A stretch of DNA of 64,000 bases from Vibrio pomeroyi (GCF_024347595.1 NZ_AP025506.1:310001-374000); one strand, 5' to 3'; positions 8,393-17,916 are shown, counted from the first letter of the stretch. The notes: a model not told the origin generated them from the sequence alone. Program-made: numbers and translations.

Positions 8393-9835
8393 ATGAATTT
8401 TAAAGCGATTTTAGACAAGATAAAGCCAACGAATAATAAAGGCAGCTCGCAAGTTGTCATGTTGGGCAATGATGCTGTTTATATTTCATCGACAGAGCAA
8501 GAATCTCAAGTCACTCACATCCCTGTAGTAAACGGGGACTGGGAAAGTGCACTAAAAAAATCGCTTAACAGTGAGGCTTTTACCAGCAGTAGCCTCCAAT
8601 TAATAGTCTGCGCTAACTATTACCAAACTTACCAAATTGATAAACCGGACATTCCAGAGAGTGAGTGGTCGGTTGCCTTGCCTTTTTTATTGAAAGATCT
8701 TGTCGCTGAAAGAGTGACTGAGATTACAGCAAGTGCGGTCGCACTGCCGACATCAAACAAACTGCAAGTGTATGTTTTACCTAAAAAGCTGTTAGATAAG
8801 CTTTTAAACATTACTAACTCAGCGCAAGTAGAGCTTAAAGGTGTTGCTCCTGAAGATGAAATCTGGGGCTATAGTGCCGGCGAACTCTCTAATTTTATAC
8901 TTCTACAACGCAGCTCAAATTCACACTTTAAGTTGGGTGCTTTTGTTGAGAATACCGTCTGCTTCCAAAGAACGATTCGCAGTGTGGTTCCACCTTTAAC
9001 GGGTGTTGCATCCAGCGCACTGCAGTTAGATGGCCTTGCTTTAGAACTCCAGCGTTCGATTGACTACCTTTCTTCTCAAATCAAAGGCACTCAACTTCAT
9101 CAGCTAAAAATCTGTTGTGATGAAGAGGATGAGGCAGAACTACAAAGTGCGTTAAATAATACACTGAGCTCAACGGTTTCTTTGCTCGTTGAAGGTGAGC
9201 GCGAAAACTCTGAAAGCTTGTTAGTTAAGCTCGCTGCTGAAAAAGATGCGTTTAACGTCAATCTTTATCCTGAACACCTCAAGCCGAAAAAAGAATATTT
9301 CACATTAACGAATGTTGTCGCGAGTTGGGGACTTGTCTGTGCCCTGCTTCTTGGCGGTTACTTTGTGATGCAATACCAAATATCGAATTTGGACAAAGAA
9401 CTAACAGCTTTGCAACATGACTCCAATCAAGTTAACAAGCAAGTTAACCAGTTGAAGAGTAAGTTAACTGAGCATAAACCGTCTCCGGAGAAAGTCGCCG
9501 CTGTTGCCCGTCTCAAACGTGAGACTCAAGCAAAAAAAGAGGCGTTGAAGGCCGTTGGGCAATACGACGAATCCCAGCAAGTCGGGTATTCTGGCGTCAT
9601 GAATTCCCTAGCTCAATTAGGCCGAAATGACATCTCTCTTTCGCACATCTATATGACCCATGACACGTTAGATATGAGTGGGTTAGCTCGCAATGCCAAT
9701 GTTGTCCCTAACTGGATTGGTCAATTCAAAAATGAGCTTAATCTTGTTGGTCGCTCTTTTGAAAAACTCAAAATAGGTCGTAATGATCAAGATGTGGTGA
9801 CGTTCGAGTTAAGTACTCGCAGGGAGAGTAAATAA
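8393..9835 (+). CDS. mshI: MSHA pilus biogenesis protein MshI (PilM/PilN-like)
   Basis: This 480-residue protein has a cytoplasmic N-terminal region resembling PilM/GspL and a single membrane segment near residues 308-326 (NVVASWGLVCALLLGGYFVM). A periplasmic coiled-coil (LDKELTALQHDSNQVNKQVN) and a PilN-like C-terminus follow. It would join the cytoplasmic ATPase to the periplasmic alignment complex of the MSHA type IV pilus. It is the first gene of the secretory msh operon, 2 bases after csrD, and its stop overlaps the mshJ start by one base (TAATG). Confidence 0.9.
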   Translation: MNFKAILDKIKPTNNKGSSQVVMLGNDAVYISSTEQESQVTHIPVVNGDWESALKKSLNSEAFTSSSLQLIVCANYYQTYQIDKPDIPESEWSVALPFLLKDLVAERVTEITASAVALPTSNKLQVYVLPKKLLDKLLNITNSAQVELKGVAPEDEIWGYSAGELSNFILLQRSSNSHFKLGAFVENTVCFQRTIRSVVPPLTGVASSALQLDGLALELQRSIDYLSSQIKGTQLHQLKICCDEEDEAELQSALNNTLSSTVSLLVEGERENSESLLVKLAAEKDAFNVNLYPEHLKPKKEYFTLTNVVASWGLVCALLLGGYFVMQYQISNLDKELTALQHDSNQVNKQVNQLKSKLTEHKPSPEKVAAVARLKRETQAKKEALKAVGQYDESQQVGYSGVMNSLAQLGRNDISLSHIYMTHDTLDMSGLARNANVVPNWIGQFKNELNLVGRSFEKLKIGRNDQDVVTFELSTRRESK

Positions 9836-10482
9836 TGCAGCAGTGGAACCAGCAGAGCGATAAGTTTCTTGCATTAAGCCAAAGAGAAAAATGGCTACTT
9901 TTCGTATGTGGCTTTGTCGGTTTATCAATGCTTGTATTCACCTTATTGGTTGAGCCTGCATACCTCGACTTACAAGCAAAAAACGCTAAATCGATGAGTC
10001 TGACGCAGTCAAACCAAAGGCAACAAGGTGAGCTACTCGTTCTTCAAGCAAAGTTGAACAAAGACCCAGACAAAGAAATTAATATTGAGTACAAGAAGCT
10101 ACTAGTAGAGAGCCAAGACCTTTCTCTTCAACTGTCAGAGATTGTTGATGGACTGATCACGCCTTCTCAAATGTCACAGTTATTGGAAAGTGTTCTCAAT
10201 GCTGGCCATGGACTTAAGCTGGAATCCTTGGAGTCACTAAAACCAGAAGCGATTTCAAATAATAAAGAGACTAGCGAGTACTCAGGCTACTTTCTTCACC
10301 CTGTGAGAATGGAACTAACAGGCAGCTACTTTGATATTTCAGCTTACCTTCAAGCCCTTGAGTCTCTTCCAGTGAGTTATTACTGGCGTACGTTTGAGTA
10401 TTCAGTAGAAGAATATCCTAAAGCTCGACTTGTGTTCGAGGTTTACACACTTGGTACCAGACAGGAGTTTATCGGTGGTTAG
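9835..10482 (+). CDS. mshJ: MSHA pilus biogenesis protein MshJ (PilO-like)
   Basis: A 215-residue bitopic protein with a short cytoplasmic N-terminus and one membrane helix (about residues 20-40, WLLFVCGFVGLSMLVFTLLV). A coiled-coil and a ferredoxin-like periplasmic domain typical of PilO/GspM follow. It is expected to pair with MshI in the inner-membrane alignment complex. It overlaps mshI by 1 base and mshK by 8 bases, so translation is probably coupled. Confidence 0.9.
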   Translation: MQQWNQQSDKFLALSQREKWLLFVCGFVGLSMLVFTLLVEPAYLDLQAKNAKSMSLTQSNQRQQGELLVLQAKLNKDPDKEINIEYKKLLVESQDLSLQLSEIVDGLITPSQMSQLLESVLNAGHGLKLESLESLKPEAISNNKETSEYSGYFLHPVRMELTGSYFDISAYLQALESLPVSYYWRTFEYSVEEYPKARLVFEVYTLGTRQEFIGG

Positions 10483-10807
10483 AACTCTATTGTTGTCCTT
10501 GCTGTTTAGTAGCTCCTTAGTTTGGGCTGAGCAAGATCCAACGGCGCCATTAGGTTGGCTTTCACCTCAACAAAAAACAGCGCCAGCTAAAAAGGCGCCA
10601 GTTCAATATCGCTTACCGTCTCTAGAGAGCATTGTTTGCAAGGGGGATACACCTTGTTATGCGATTATGAATGGTCAAATTCTCGGTCAAGGGGAAACGA
10701 TCAGAGGGTACCGAGTTAAGAACATAGATCCAGAATACGTCACTCTGCAGAGAAGCTCTAAGCAGTGGAAATTAGAGATGTTCTCTTTAGATGTTAAGAA
10801 TAATTAA
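10475..10807 (+). CDS. mshK: MSHA pilus biogenesis protein MshK (PilP-like)
   Basis: A 110-residue periplasmic protein. I choose the GTG at 10475 because AGGAG (10463-10467) lies seven bases before it and the protein then opens directly with a signal peptide (VRTLLLSLLFSSSLVWA, cleavage before EQDPTAP). The opening EQDPTAPLGW and the beta-rich C-terminal part (MNGQILGQGETIRGYRVKNI) fit the PilP/GspC-like family that contacts the secretin. A longer frame from TTG 10430 runs inside mshJ and lacks a ribosome-binding site. mshL follows after 15 bases. Confidence 0.88.
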   Translation: MVRTLLLSLLFSSSLVWAEQDPTAPLGWLSPQQKTAPAKKAPVQYRLPSLESIVCKGDTPCYAIMNGQILGQGETIRGYRVKNIDPEYVTLQRSSKQWKLEMFSLDVKNN

Positions 10808-10822
10808 GGTTAGAGTGAAGAC

Positions 10823-12460
10823 ATGCGTAAACTTGTAGTAGCAATCCTAGTGTCATCTTTAGTCGGCTGTTCGATGGGGCATCGCGATCCTGTTGAAATA
10901 AAAGAGTCTTTGAATGAATCAATTAATGAAGCTAACAGTAAAGCGCTTCATGAGCTTCCTTCATCAGTACAAGATGATCTTATGCCTCAACTCGATTCGG
11001 ACTCTGTATCGCCAGGAATGGAAACGGTAAAGCGTTTTCGCATTCAGGCTAAAGGCGTTGAAGCGAGAACCTTCTTTGCAAGCTTAGTGAAAGGCACTGA
11101 GTACAGTGCCGCTATTCACCCAAGTGTGTCGGGAAACCTTACGCTTAATCTAACCGACGTAACGTTAGATGAAGTGTTGGCTGTTGCTCAAGACATGTAT
11201 GGCTACGATATCGAAAAGCGTGGCAAGGTGATTCAGGTTTACCCTGCAGGCCTTCGCACAGTGACGATCCCTGTCGACTACTTACAAGTTAAGCGTTCTG
11301 GTCGCTCATTGACGACGATAACAACGGGTACGATCTCCAATTCGGACAACAGTTCGTCGAGCTCTTCAAGCTCTGACTCTAACTCGTCGAATTCATCAAA
11401 CTCTTCTAATACATCAAACTCGACATCGAATGGTGGCACAGAGATTGAAACCACATCTGAAAGTGATTTTTGGCCACAGCTTGAAGCGGCGGTTGCTCAC
11501 TTGATTGGTTCTGGTGATGGGCAAAGTGTCGTGGTTACCCCACAAGCAAGTGTGATTACCGTACGTGCTTACCCGGATGAAATTCGTGAGGTTCGTGAGT
11601 TCCTAGGTATTTCTCAAAAACGTCTGCAACGCCAAGTTATCTTGGAAGCTAAAATCATGGAAGTCACCCTGAGTGATGGTTACCAGCAAGGTATTAGCTG
11701 GTCGAACTTATCTAAGTCGATTGGTAGTGGTGGTGTGGTTATTGACCGACCAGGTGGAACATTGCCACCATTGGATGCAATCAGCTCCTTGTTAGGCGGA
11801 CAAACCAACGTAACGATTTCAGACGGTAGCTTTGAAGCGGTATTGAGCTTTATGGATACTCAAGGTGATCTCAATGTTCTCTCTAGCCCACGCGTAACGG
11901 CTGCAAACAACCAGAAAGCGGTGATCAAGGTTGGTACAGACGAATACTACGTGACGGACTTATCAAGTGCGGTGGGTAGTGGTGACAATGCTAATGTTGC
12001 GCCTGAGGTTGAGTTAACGCCGTTCTTCTCTGGTATCTCTTTAGATGTGACTCCTCAGATAGATGATAAAGGTAGCGTGTTCCTACATGTTCACCCTGCT
12101 GTTATTGAAGTAGAAGAAGAAGTGAAAGAGCTCAACCTAGGTTCAACAACGGGTGTGGTACAACTACCTTTAGCTAAAAGCTCTATTCGTGAATCTGACT
12201 CAGTGATTCGAGCTCGAGACGGTGACGTGGTTGTGATTGGTGGTTTGATGAAATCTAACACCAGTGATGTGACGTCTAAAGTTCCATTCCTCGGTGATAT
12301 CCCAGCATTAGGTCATTTATTCCGTAATACCAATAAGTTGACTCAAAAAACTGAGCTCGTGATCTTGCTTAAACCAACGATCGTGGGTGTGAATACTTGG
12401 CAAAATGAGTTGGAGCGCTCTCGTGATCTTCTTCAAGAGTGGTTCCCTGATGAAGAGTAA
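10823..12460 (+). CDS. mshL: MSHA pilus outer-membrane secretin MshL
   Basis: This 545-residue lipoprotein secretin forms the outer-membrane channel of the MSHA pilus. The signal ends in the lipobox LVGC (Cys16). An N-terminal STN-like domain (ARTFFASLVKGTEYSAAIHP) and N1-type repeat precede the secretin core (RQVILEAKIMEVTLSDGYQQ, VLSSPRVTAANNQKAVIKVG, VVVIGGLMKS, VPFLGDIPALGHLFR). A Ser/Asn/Thr-only linker at residues 172-203 interrupts the N domains. Its place between mshK and mshM is standard. It was named by family and operon position. Confidence 0.95.
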   Translation: MRKLVVAILVSSLVGCSMGHRDPVEIKESLNESINEANSKALHELPSSVQDDLMPQLDSDSVSPGMETVKRFRIQAKGVEARTFFASLVKGTEYSAAIHPSVSGNLTLNLTDVTLDEVLAVAQDMYGYDIEKRGKVIQVYPAGLRTVTIPVDYLQVKRSGRSLTTITTGTISNSDNSSSSSSSSDSNSSNSSNSSNTSNSTSNGGTEIETTSESDFWPQLEAAVAHLIGSGDGQSVVVTPQASVITVRAYPDEIREVREFLGISQKRLQRQVILEAKIMEVTLSDGYQQGISWSNLSKSIGSGGVVIDRPGGTLPPLDAISSLLGGQTNVTISDGSFEAVLSFMDTQGDLNVLSSPRVTAANNQKAVIKVGTDEYYVTDLSSAVGSGDNANVAPEVELTPFFSGISLDVTPQIDDKGSVFLHVHPAVIEVEEEVKELNLGSTTGVVQLPLAKSSIRESDSVIRARDGDVVVIGGLMKSNTSDVTSKVPFLGDIPALGHLFRNTNKLTQKTELVILLKPTIVGVNTWQNELERSRDLLQEWFPDEE

Positions 12461-12513
12461 ATGCTTACTTTCTCAATATAGAGTGGCAGTGTCTCACTAA
12501 GCTAGGTCGTCGT

Positions 12514-13353
12514 ATGTATCAAGCTCACTTTGGTTTTGAACAACTGCCATTTACGTTAACGCCGAATACCGATTTCTTTTATGGTTTGGCGCCTCATTTT
12601 GAGGCGATTCAAACGGTCATCTCGGCGTTGGAAATGGGAGAGGGCGTGATTAAAGTTACCGGTGAGGTGGGCACGGGGAAAACCATGGTCTGTCGGATAC
12701 TGGTTAATCATTTAAAGGATTGTACGGCGTTAATCTATTTGCCAAATCCTGTGTTGTCTGGCGCTGATTTACGTCACGCTGTCGCTAAAGAACTTGATTT
12801 GACCATCGATAATGAAGCCACTTTAGTCGATAACATTCAACATAAGTTGATTGATTTACACAACTCGGGTTTGAGAGTGGTCGCTATACTGGATGAGGCG
12901 CAAGCTCTATCCGATGAGGCTCTTGAAACCTTAAGGCTGTTCGGCAACCTTGAAACAGAAGATAAGAAATTGCTTCAAATAGTGTTGCTCGGGCAGCCTG
13001 AATTGGACGCTCGATTAGAGGCTTACCACCTAAGACAATTTCGTCAAAGAATCACATTCAGTTCAACACTGAGGCCGCTGACGCTCGATGAGACGGTAGC
13101 TTACATTGATAATCGAATTACTAAATCTGGTGGCAATCCTGAACTGTTCAGTTTGAATCAAAAAAAGGCGATTTGCCGTTCTTCATTGGGTATTCCAAGG
13201 TTGATAAACCAGTTGTGTCATAAGGCTCTGTTGCTCTCGTTCAGTGAAGATAAGAAAAGTATCGATAATCAGCACCTGTTCTTCGCCATGCACGAAACTT
13301 ACGATGTGTGTAAGCCTAAATTTAAAACGCCAATACTGTGGGGTTGGAATTAA
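12514..13353 (+). CDS. mshM: MSHA biogenesis AAA ATPase MshM (ExeA-like)
   Basis: A 279-residue AAA ATPase of the ExeA/GspA group. Visible motifs are Walker A GEVGTGKT (residues 50-57), Walker B VVAILDEAQ (Asp127-Glu128), and the sensor region LLGQPELDARL. ExeA-like ATPases with peptidoglycan-binding partners help insert the secretin through the cell wall; MshM lacks a peptidoglycan-binding domain, so its partner is presumably another msh protein. It begins MYQAHFGFEQLPFTLTP, typical of the family. The following mshN starts 2 bases after its stop. Confidence 0.92.
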   Translation: MYQAHFGFEQLPFTLTPNTDFFYGLAPHFEAIQTVISALEMGEGVIKVTGEVGTGKTMVCRILVNHLKDCTALIYLPNPVLSGADLRHAVAKELDLTIDNEATLVDNIQHKLIDLHNSGLRVVAILDEAQALSDEALETLRLFGNLETEDKKLLQIVLLGQPELDARLEAYHLRQFRQRITFSSTLRPLTLDETVAYIDNRITKSGGNPELFSLNQKKAICRSSLGIPRLINQLCHKALLLSFSEDKKSIDNQHLFFAMHETYDVCKPKFKTPILWGWN

Positions 13354-13355
13354 TT

Positions 13356-14507
13356 ATGAGCGTCATTAATAACGCCTTGTCTGAATTGGCAAAGAAAAAA
13401 TCAGAGACTTCAATTGAAGCCGCAGTCGTGCCGAAAGTAAAAACACGCTCACCTTTCGTTTGGGTTGCTGCGGGCTTTACACTCAGCTTAGCTATGGGCG
13501 GTTGGGCGATTTCACAAGGTCCTGCTGTTGATAGTTCAATATCAACTCGGGACGTTCAAGTTTCTGTTGTTGATAGTGCTGAAGGTGAGCCGAAAACGGT
13601 AGTTACTCCACTTGTATCGTCACCAACTAGGAAGCTAGTGACGCTAGATTCTACGAACCTTTCTGCTGACAACACGACGATTGTTAAAAGCACTCAAACT
13701 CAGTCTGCTAAGTCCGATTCAGTTGCTGCATCGATTCAGGTAGTGGCAAAGCCGCAAGCAACTTCTAAGTCTCAAAACGTGCCTAAAGCGGAAGTTGCAA
13801 AACCAATCTATGTTGCTAGTGCAGCTAATAAAGATGCCAAATCACTCCCTAATGATTCCAAAGCGTCTGGTGATTCAGAAAATAGCGGAATAATGATTGA
13901 GCAGGTCGAGTTAACGTCTGAGCAACTCTCTATTAATGCCCAAGGTCGAGCTCAGAAAGCGCTTGATGCGAACGATCTTGATGGTGCGTTGAAAGGTTAT
14001 AACGAAGCGCTTCGCTATGCCCCAAGAAATGAAGATGTTCGTCAGAAGCTCGCAATTCTCTATTTTGGTAAGGGGGATACGCGTAAAGCCTACGAACTTT
14101 ATCAGTCTGGTATCAAACTTAACAACAACAGCGAAAAGCTGCGCTTAGGTTTATCAAAACTGCTGGTTAAAGCAGACCAATCTGAAGCGGCTTTGAGTCC
14201 ATTGATACATTTACCGCCTAATCCAACTCAGGACTATTTAGCGATGCGTGCCGCGCTGAGCCAAAAATCTCAGCAAGAAGAGATTGCATTAGAGAGTTAT
14301 CAAAAACTGGTTGAGATTGATTCGGATAACGCTCGCTGGTGGCTAGGTTTGGCTATCCAACAAGAGCGACAACTCGATTTTGCCGCGGCAAAACAATCTT
14401 ACCAAGGTGCACTAGTCCGAGTTGGCATCTCATCTCAATCGCAAAGCTTTGTGCGAGATCGATTAAAAATAATCAATGCTTTAGAGGAGAGCAGCGATGC
14501 AAATTAG
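13356..14507 (+). CDS. mshN: MSHA biogenesis TPR protein MshN
   Basis: A 383-residue bitopic protein that starts MSVINNALSELAKKKSE, a motif shared with GspB/ExeB-like proteins. One membrane helix follows near residues 33-50 (FVWVAAGFTLSLAMGGWAI), then a long low-complexity periplasmic linker and C-terminal TPR repeats from about residue 200 (AQKALDANDLDGALKGYNEA). I use ATG 13356, two bases after mshM, rather than the upstream GTG 13338, which overlaps mshM. It may form the MshM partner complex, as ExeB does with ExeA. It overlaps mshE by 11 bases. Confidence 0.9.
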   Translation: MSVINNALSELAKKKSETSIEAAVVPKVKTRSPFVWVAAGFTLSLAMGGWAISQGPAVDSSISTRDVQVSVVDSAEGEPKTVVTPLVSSPTRKLVTLDSTNLSADNTTIVKSTQTQSAKSDSVAASIQVVAKPQATSKSQNVPKAEVAKPIYVASAANKDAKSLPNDSKASGDSENSGIMIEQVELTSEQLSINAQGRAQKALDANDLDGALKGYNEALRYAPRNEDVRQKLAILYFGKGDTRKAYELYQSGIKLNNNSEKLRLGLSKLLVKADQSEAALSPLIHLPPNPTQDYLAMRAALSQKSQQEEIALESYQKLVEIDSDNARWWLGLAIQQERQLDFAAAKQSYQGALVRVGISSQSQSFVRDRLKIINALEESSDAN

Positions 14508-16221
14508 ATTAAGAAAAAGGCTTGGTGATTTGCTCGTTGAAGAGGGCATTATTACCGAGGCTCAAGTTGAACAAGCGCTTGCCTCTCAAAAAAGCACAGG
14601 CCGTAAGCTAGGTGATGCACTGATTGAACTTGGCTTCCTGTCAGAACAACAGATGCTGAGCTTCTTGTCGCAGCAGTTAGCTATTCCACTTATCGATTTA
14701 AGTCGCGCTGTTGTAGATGTTGAAGCGGTTCAGCTTTTACCCGAAGTACACGCTCGTCGTCTTCGTGCTTTGGTTATCGGACGCCAAGGCGATACTTTGC
14801 GTGTTGCTATGAGTGATCCTGCGGACTTATTTGCACAAGAATCTTTACTTGGTCAACTAGGCGACTACGCACTCGAATTCGTTGTTGCTCAAGAAAGGCA
14901 GTTAGTTGATGGTTTTGACCGTTACTACCGAAGAACCAAAGAGATCGCCTCATTTGCAGAGCAGCTTCACGCCGAACACCAAGTTAATGAAGCTTTCGAT
15001 TTTGATATTGCCGAAGAAGACAGCGACGAAGTTACGGTTGTTAAGCTGATTAACTCACTGTTTGAAGATGCGATTCAAGTTGGCGCTTCCGATATTCATA
15101 TCGAGCCAGACTCAAATGTACTGCGCCTTCGTCAACGTATTGATGGTGTGTTGCATGAAACCTTGTTAAACGAGGTCAATATCGCATCGGCTCTAGTTCT
15201 GCGCTTAAAGCTGATGGCAAACCTAGATATCTCAGAGAAGCGTCTTCCTCAAGATGGCCGCTTCAATATCCGAGCGAAAGGCCAATCTGTCGATATCCGT
15301 ATGTCGACGATGCCAGTACAGCACGGCGAGTCTGTGGTGATGCGTCTGCTTAATCAATCTGCTGGTTTACGTAAATTGGAGTCGTCGGGTATCCCTAGTG
15401 ATCTTCTGGTTCGTCTTCGCCAGCAGTTACGTCGTCCGCACGGAATGATCTTGGTTACTGGCCCTACTGGTTCGGGTAAAACAACCACCTTGTACGGTGC
15501 GTTAAGTGAATTGAACGAACCGGGTAAAAAGATCATTACCGCAGAAGACCCGGTGGAATACCGCCTTCCTCGTGTGAACCAAGTTCAGGTGAACCCTAAG
15601 ATTAATCTCGATTTCTCTACGATCTTAAGAACCTTCCTACGTCAGGATCCCGATATCATTCTTATTGGTGAGATGCGTGACCACGAAACCGTAGAAATAG
15701 GCCTCAGAGCGGCACTGACGGGTCACTTAGTGTTAAGTACGTTGCATACCAATGATGCGGTAGACAGTGCTCTACGTATGATGGATATGGGCGCTCCGGG
15801 CTATCTGGTCGCCAGTGCCGTTCGAGCTGTAGTCGCTCAGCGATTGGTTCGTAAAGTGTGCAATGACTGTAAGGTTGAAGATGAGCTAGATGAACCTCGC
15901 AAGCAATGGTTGAGCGTTCGCTTCCCAAATCAGGTAGGCGTGCCATTTATGAAAGGGCGTGGCTGCCAGAACTGTAACCTAACGGGTTATCGTGGCCGTA
16001 TTGGTGTTTTCGAGATGTTGGAGCTAGAACAAAACATGATGGATGCGCTTAGAGCCAATGATGCCGTTGGTTTTGCTCAAACGGCGAGACAGTCTGAAAA
16101 CTACAAACCGCTCTTGGCTTCTGCGATGGAACTGGCTTTACAAGGTGTTGTGAGTCTCGACGAGATAATGCACCTTGGTGAAGGCGATGCGTCCGGTACA
16201 ATCGACCCAATTTATCTGTAG
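14497..16221 (+). CDS. mshE: MSHA pilus extension ATPase MshE with c-di-GMP-binding N domain
   Basis: A 574-residue GspE/PilB-type hexameric ATPase that powers pilus extension. Residues about 7-60 show the two successive MshEN half-motifs (RLGDLLVEEGIITEAQVEQA and KLGDALIELGFLSEQQMLSF), the known c-di-GMP site first described in V. cholerae MshE. The ATPase core has Walker A GPTGSGKTT (322-330), the Walker B/Asp region ILIGEMRD, and a tetracysteine zinc site (Cys455, Cys458, Cys490, Cys493). It starts at ATG 14497 inside the end of mshN. High c-di-GMP should therefore promote MSHA piliation directly. Confidence 0.97.
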   Translation: MQIRLRKRLGDLLVEEGIITEAQVEQALASQKSTGRKLGDALIELGFLSEQQMLSFLSQQLAIPLIDLSRAVVDVEAVQLLPEVHARRLRALVIGRQGDTLRVAMSDPADLFAQESLLGQLGDYALEFVVAQERQLVDGFDRYYRRTKEIASFAEQLHAEHQVNEAFDFDIAEEDSDEVTVVKLINSLFEDAIQVGASDIHIEPDSNVLRLRQRIDGVLHETLLNEVNIASALVLRLKLMANLDISEKRLPQDGRFNIRAKGQSVDIRMSTMPVQHGESVVMRLLNQSAGLRKLESSGIPSDLLVRLRQQLRRPHGMILVTGPTGSGKTTTLYGALSELNEPGKKIITAEDPVEYRLPRVNQVQVNPKINLDFSTILRTFLRQDPDIILIGEMRDHETVEIGLRAALTGHLVLSTLHTNDAVDSALRMMDMGAPGYLVASAVRAVVAQRLVRKVCNDCKVEDELDEPRKQWLSVRFPNQVGVPFMKGRGCQNCNLTGYRGRIGVFEMLELEQNMMDALRANDAVGFAQTARQSENYKPLLASAMELALQGVVSLDEIMHLGEGDASGTIDPIYL

Positions 16222-16233
16222 GGGTAGAGTGAT

Positions 16234-17457
16234 ATGCCAACTTATCGTTATGTAGGTCGCAGCTCTGATGGCAGTCAAGTTACTGGCCAGTTGGATGCGA
16301 ATAACGAAGATCTCGCTGCTGAAAGCTTGATGAGCAAGGGGATCATTCCAACCTCCATTAAGCCGGGTAAAAGTGGCGGCTCTGTATTGGATATGGACGT
16401 TTCTAGCCTGTTTACGCCCAATGTCCCTCTTGAGGTGTTGGTTCTGTTTTGTAGACAGTTATACAGTCTAACTAAAGCGGGCGTGCCACTATTAAGGTCG
16501 ATGAAAGGCCTCACTCAAAATTGCGAAAATAAACAGCTGAAAGCAGCACTTGAAGAAGTGGTCGCTGAGCTCACCAATGGTCGTGGGTTAGCAGCATCGA
16601 TGCAGATGCACCCCAAAGTATTCAGTCCATTGTTTGTATCGATGATTGGTGTTGGTGAAAACACGGGTCGTTTAGATCAGGCTCTGCTGCAGTTGGCTGG
16701 GTACTATGAGCAGGAAGTTGAGACTCGTAAGCGAATCAAGACCGCGATGCGTTACCCAACCTTCGTGATCAGCTTTATTTTGATTGCGATGTTCATTCTT
16801 AACATCAAGGTTATTCCACAGTTCTCGAGCATGTTCGCACGTTTCGGTGTCGACCTGCCTCTGCCTACTCGAATTTTGATTGGTATGTCGGAGTTCTTTG
16901 TTAATTACTGGGGCTTAATGCTCGGAGTGATCTTTGGTCTTATCTTTGCTTTTAAAGCATGGGTTAAGACAGACAAAGGATTAGAGAAGTGGGACCGATT
17001 ACGTTTGAAGATGCCAGTGATCGGTGGTGTAGTGAATCGAGCGCTGTTGTCACGTTTCTCACGTACCTTTGCACTGATGCTAAAAGCAGGCGTGCCACTA
17101 AACCAGTCGCTAGCATTATCGGCGGAAGCCTTAGATAACCGCTTTCTAGAGTTGCGAGTTCAAGCTATGAAGTCGGCCATTGAAGCCGGTAGTACGGTTT
17201 CATCGACCGCGATCAACAGCGAAATTTTCACACCGTTGGTGATACAAATGATTTCAGTGGGTGAAGAGACGGGTCGAATTGATGAGTTGTTGCTTGAAGT
17301 GGCTGATTTTTATGATCGAGAGGTCGATTACGATTTAAAGACTTTGACCGCCAGAATTGAACCAATCTTGTTGACGATAGTTGCGGGTATGGTTTTGATT
17401 TTAGCTCTGGGTATTTTCTTACCGATGTGGGGAATGCTCGATGCAATCAAAGGTTAA
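16234..17457 (+). CDS. mshG: MSHA pilus inner-membrane platform protein MshG
   Basis: A 407-residue GspF/PilC family platform protein. It has two homologous cytoplasmic domains (from about residue 70, LVLFCRQLYSLTKAGVPLLR, and from about 270, FSRTFALMLKAGVPLNQSLA). Membrane segments lie near residues 172-195 and 225-245, with another at the C-terminus (ILLTIVAGMVLILALGIFLP). It turns the ATPase's motion into pilin assembly. It sits 12 bases after mshE and 3 bases before mshF. Confidence 0.95.
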   Translation: MPTYRYVGRSSDGSQVTGQLDANNEDLAAESLMSKGIIPTSIKPGKSGGSVLDMDVSSLFTPNVPLEVLVLFCRQLYSLTKAGVPLLRSMKGLTQNCENKQLKAALEEVVAELTNGRGLAASMQMHPKVFSPLFVSMIGVGENTGRLDQALLQLAGYYEQEVETRKRIKTAMRYPTFVISFILIAMFILNIKVIPQFSSMFARFGVDLPLPTRILIGMSEFFVNYWGLMLGVIFGLIFAFKAWVKTDKGLEKWDRLRLKMPVIGGVVNRALLSRFSRTFALMLKAGVPLNQSLALSAEALDNRFLELRVQAMKSAIEAGSTVSSTAINSEIFTPLVIQMISVGEETGRIDELLLEVADFYDREVDYDLKTLTARIEPILLTIVAGMVLILALGIFLPMWGMLDAIKG

Positions 17458-17460
17458 GGA

Positions 17461-17916
17461 ATGCTAAATAACCTACAGCGCTCACGTTTTGTTATTTGGA
17501 CTGTGGTTATTCTTTTTCTTGTGATTGGATTACTTTCTGCATGGGAAACGGTAGAAGAAGAAGCGACTAATACGGCATTTATCGTAGCGAGCAAACGAAT
17601 TCTTGAGCAAGCAAATCTGTTCAAACAACAGTATTTGTTAAAGGGTACTAAACGAGAAAATGATTCAGAATCACCAAAAGTTTACAGTAGAACAGGGTGG
17701 ATAATGCCGATTCAGGGCTCAGAGCGAGACTGCAATTATTGGCTGGATCAATTATATCCCCAAGGGAGTGTTTTAGGGCTAAGCTCTCCAAGTGTTGAAG
17801 ATAAAAGTGATAACATACAGTTTCATTGTAGTTATCATTATGGTGATAAATATCAGATAGATATATTACTCGAAAGAGAAAGGTTTAGTGTAAAAGCCAA
17901 TATTTTGGCTTTGTGA
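17461..17916 (+). CDS. mshF: MSHA biogenesis protein MshF
   Basis: A 151-residue protein with one N-terminal membrane helix (residues about 8-26, RFVIWTVVILFLVIGLLSAW) and a small periplasmic domain carrying two cysteines (DCNYWL, FHCSYHY) that could pair. It has no enzymatic motif; the name rests on its fixed position after mshG and before mshB. Its exact role is not known to me. It is the last gene of the secretory half, and the gap after it holds the mshB promoter region. Confidence 0.85.
   Translation: MLNNLQRSRFVIWTVVILFLVIGLLSAWETVEEEATNTAFIVASKRILEQANLFKQQYLLKGTKRENDSESPKVYSRTGWIMPIQGSERDCNYWLDQLYPQGSVLGLSSPSVEDKSDNIQFHCSYHYGDKYQIDILLERERFSVKANILAL

Noticed and set aside
10430..10474. 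Longer MshK starting at TTG 10430
   Set aside because: The extra 15 residues lie within mshJ, precede the signal peptide and lack a ribosome-binding site.
11336..11431. Simple-sequence tract in mshL as a phase-variation switch
   Set aside because: The tract is built from mixed codons in three-base units, so length changes would stay in frame and not switch the gene off.
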